DNA of 7,678 nucleotides from Nitrososphaeraceae archaeon (GTDB taxonomy: Archaea > Thermoproteota > Nitrososphaeria > Nitrososphaerales > Nitrososphaeraceae). The stretch is from NCBI GenBank assembly GCA_025449515.1, contig JANWJI010000035.1, positions 1-7,678 on the forward strand, in the 5' to 3' direction. Shown one piece after another: positions 6,176 through 7,678 of this stretch (the first letter of the stretch is position 1; each line of letters begins with the position of its first letter). A program made the translations under genes and the position numbers. The notes under the pieces are model-generated. The model was not told the origin of the DNA, made no database searches, and saw only the letters and a program-made list of their open reading frames with translations.

Positions 6176-6187
6176 ATTTTTATAACC
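6176..6187 (+). promoter_or_regulatory. TATA-like box for the antiporter
   Basis: TTTTTATAACC lies about 30 bases before the ATG at 6212 (residue 8 of the listed protein) but only some 5-10 bases before the ATG at 6191. Archaeal spacing favours the second ATG, giving a leader of only a few bases. Confidence 0.42.
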
Positions 6188-6190
6188 AAT

Positions 6191-7486
6191 ATGATTAAAA
6201 AGAACTGCGGTATGGTTGCCATTGAAATTGGACAAATAGTTCAAGACTTCGCTGTCATTATGATCGTATCCTCAGTCATGGCTCTATTATCATACAAACT
6301 TAAACAGCCTATGGTAATAGGATATATTATAGCCGGTATGATTATTGGTCCCTATACCCCGCCGTTTAGCTTAATTATAAATATAGATGTTTTGAACTTG
6401 TTCGCAGAAATTGGTATAATTCTTCTGCTGTTTGTAGTGGGAATGGAATTTCCCATAGACAAACTCAGAAAGATTGGAAAGAAGGCTTTTGTAATTGCGA
6501 TATCTGAAGCGTTAGGGACATTTGCTATTGGACTTGTCATCGGAGTACAAGTACTGCATTATTCACTTTCGAATAGCCTCTTCCTAGCTCTAGCAATTTC
6601 GGTTACGAGCACTGTCATAGTTATGAGAATTTTAGAGGAAATGGATATGGTGAAAGAGCAAGCGTCCACTCTAATATTAGGAGTCGCAGTTATTGAGGAC
6701 ATTATCATAATTTCTATTCTGGCAATTCTGCAATCGATAACCTCTACAGGGGTAGGTCAGGTATCTGTAGGAGAATTAGTAATTTCCATACTATCGGTAT
6801 TGGCATTCATTGGAGGTGTGTTGTACATTGGATCAAGAATAGTACCAAAGTTTGTTAATTATATAGGCAGCACGAATCAACCTGACTTACTTATAGTAGC
6901 AGTTCTAGGAGTAGCATTTGGTTTATCTTTCGTAGCATACGAGCTTGGAATATCTGTTGCAACCGGAGCGTTCTTTGCAGGCGTGTTGATAGCAGAATCC
7001 AAAGTACATTCAGTTACAAAAGTTCTCGCTACACCGATTCGGGATATGTTTGCTGCTTTATTTTTCGTTTCAGTTGGTGCGCTAATGGATATTCGACTTC
7101 TGCCTATTTTCATAGTTCCTGTTATTGTATTGGTAGTGATATCCTTGGTGGCAAAATTCCTTACTGTCTTTATATCTGCAAGGACACAAGGATTCAGTAC
7201 GTTGACTGCACTGAGGACTGGCTTTGGGTTGGCTTCCTCTGGAGGTGAGTTGGCATTAGTCGTTGCCAAAGGAGGAACAGATATTGGCGTTACAAGTTCT
7301 TTCATCCTTCCAATGGTAGGAACGATGACAGTAATTACCACATTCATTACACCGTATATGATAAAGTTTGGATGGAAATTTTCAGAAATAATAGCATCTA
7401 AGTCAACGGCCTTACTATTTCATTATTTTGATATACAAAAAAGATTATCAAAATTTAGAATTTTTAAGAAAGCTAATAGAAAATGA
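6191..7486 (+). CDS. Cation/proton antiporter, CPA2 (KefB/NapA-like) membrane domain
   Basis: A 431-residue integral membrane protein of the Na_H_Exchanger family that swaps Na+ or K+ for H+ across the cytoplasmic membrane. Roughly 12-13 hydrophobic helices fill residues 15-395. Family blocks are in order: QPMVIGYIIAGMIIGP (39-54), FAEIGIILLLFVVGMEF (71-87), SVTSTVIV (137-144), GVAVIEDIIIISILA (164-178), VATGAFFAGVLIAESK, RDMFAALFFVSVGALMD and TGFGLASSGGELALVVAKGG. The ion-binding pair reads E169-D170, where Kef proteins usually have Gln-Asp and NapA-type proteins Asp-Asp. D170 should be the essential acid; ion choice cannot be read from this. The C-terminus is a short basic tail (KRLSKFRIFKKANRK), without the RCK/TrkA-N regulatory domain of KefB/KefC. 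The ATG at 6191 (MIKKNCG) is listed, but the ATG at 6212 (MVAIEIGQ) fits the TATA box and family N-terminus better. Its stop overlaps a following small frame by ATGA. Confidence 0.92.
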   Translation: MIKKNCGMVAIEIGQIVQDFAVIMIVSSVMALLSYKLKQPMVIGYIIAGMIIGPYTPPFSLIINIDVLNLFAEIGIILLLFVVGMEFPIDKLRKIGKKAFVIAISEALGTFAIGLVIGVQVLHYSLSNSLFLALAISVTSTVIVMRILEEMDMVKEQASTLILGVAVIEDIIIISILAILQSITSTGVGQVSVGELVISILSVLAFIGGVLYIGSRIVPKFVNYIGSTNQPDLLIVAVLGVAFGLSFVAYELGISVATGAFFAGVLIAESKVHSVTKVLATPIRDMFAALFFVSVGALMDIRLLPIFIVPVIVLVVISLVAKFLTVFISARTQGFSTLTALRTGFGLASSGGELALVVAKGGTDIGVTSSFILPMVGTMTVITTFITPYMIKFGWKFSEIIASKSTALLFHYFDIQKRLSKFRIFKKANRK

Positions 7487-7644
7487 AGATTTTGCTGACA
7501 GGTAAATACTATCTCGGCTATATGTTAACCTCTTTGACTCTTGATAATGAATTAAATAAGGTAATACCCAAACATTTGGAACAAGAAATAAAGAATAATT
7601 TTGACTGGTACATTCGTGCTGCGTGCGTGAATACAGTCCAATAG
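7483..7644 (+). CDS. Small ORF coupled to the antiporter stop
   Basis: A 53-residue frame begins with an ATG that overlaps the antiporter TGA (ATGA) and ends in TAG at 7642-7644. It reads MKILLTGKYYLGYMLTSLTL, then a charged helix (DNELNKVIPKHLEQEIKNNF) and DWYIRAACVNTVQ. The ATGA overlap is a common sign of translational coupling, and the composition is protein-like, but there is no family match that I recognise and no homology to the antiporter regulatory domains. It might be the start of a longer gene cut by a stop, since open frames continue poorly after 7644. A small accessory protein of the antiporter is possible but is only inference. The last 34 bases of the window show nothing. Confidence 0.38.
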   Translation: MKILLTGKYYLGYMLTSLTLDNELNKVIPKHLEQEIKNNFDWYIRAACVNTVQ

Positions 7645-7678
7645 AACTCTCTGGAAGTGTGACAAAAAGTGCTGCGTA

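Noticed and set aside
6877..7347. A 156-codon open frame on the minus strand inside the antiporter gene
   Set aside because: It lies wholly antisense to a well-identified membrane protein, and its product is rich in Thr, Ala, Pro and Asn with no family pattern, as expected of a shadow frame.
1..7678. CRISPR array associated with the Cas4-like gene
   Set aside because: No regularly spaced direct repeats were seen by eye on either side of the gene or elsewhere.

Overview
The window is AT-rich and sparsely coded. Intact genes, including two small ones, fill roughly 60% of it. TATA-like boxes sit about 25-40 bases before several start codons, and strong Shine-Dalgarno sequences are scarce, which points to an archaeon with short-leader or leaderless transcripts. 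That style, a small C2H2 zinc-finger protein, a solitary Cas4-like protein, a PduO-type cobalamin adenosyltransferase and large gaps full of eroded coding sequence fit an ammonia-oxidising Nitrososphaeria (Thaumarchaeota), perhaps a Nitrosocosmicus-like lineage. This placement is inference from style and gene content; no marker gene is present.

Left part (1-1132): no intact gene. Minus-strand reading frames are broken by stops and frameshifts and look like two decayed genes, one (474-950) encoding a surface protein with a C-terminal membrane anchor. Next on the minus strand come the DNA repair enzyme 3-methyladenine DNA glycosylase I (1133-1696), a gap with a further possible remnant (1806-2023), and a 54-residue zinc-ribbon protein (2184-2348).

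Middle part, all minus strand: an HD-domain nucleotide phosphohydrolase (2930-3490) is followed 11 bases later by an unrecognised 107-residue protein (2595-2918), probably one operon. Upstream lie a PduO-type ATP:cob(I)alamin adenosyltransferase (3674-4261) and a single-finger C2H2 protein (4357-4587).

Right part, plus strand: a Cas4-like Fe-S protein with eroded nuclease motifs and no CRISPR neighbours (5054-5719), a pseudogene (about 5751-6106), a CPA2-type cation/proton antiporter (6191-7486), and a 53-codon reading frame overlapping its stop by ATGA (7483-7644). The 4588-5053 gap is the divergent region between the two gene groups and holds only weak coding remnants.

The genes are mostly single housekeeping functions (base excision repair, nucleotide clean-up, cofactor activation, ion homeostasis) and do not form one pathway. 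The main points of interest are the degenerate solitary Cas4-like protein, the partner protein of the HD enzyme, the small zinc proteins and the traces of gene decay.
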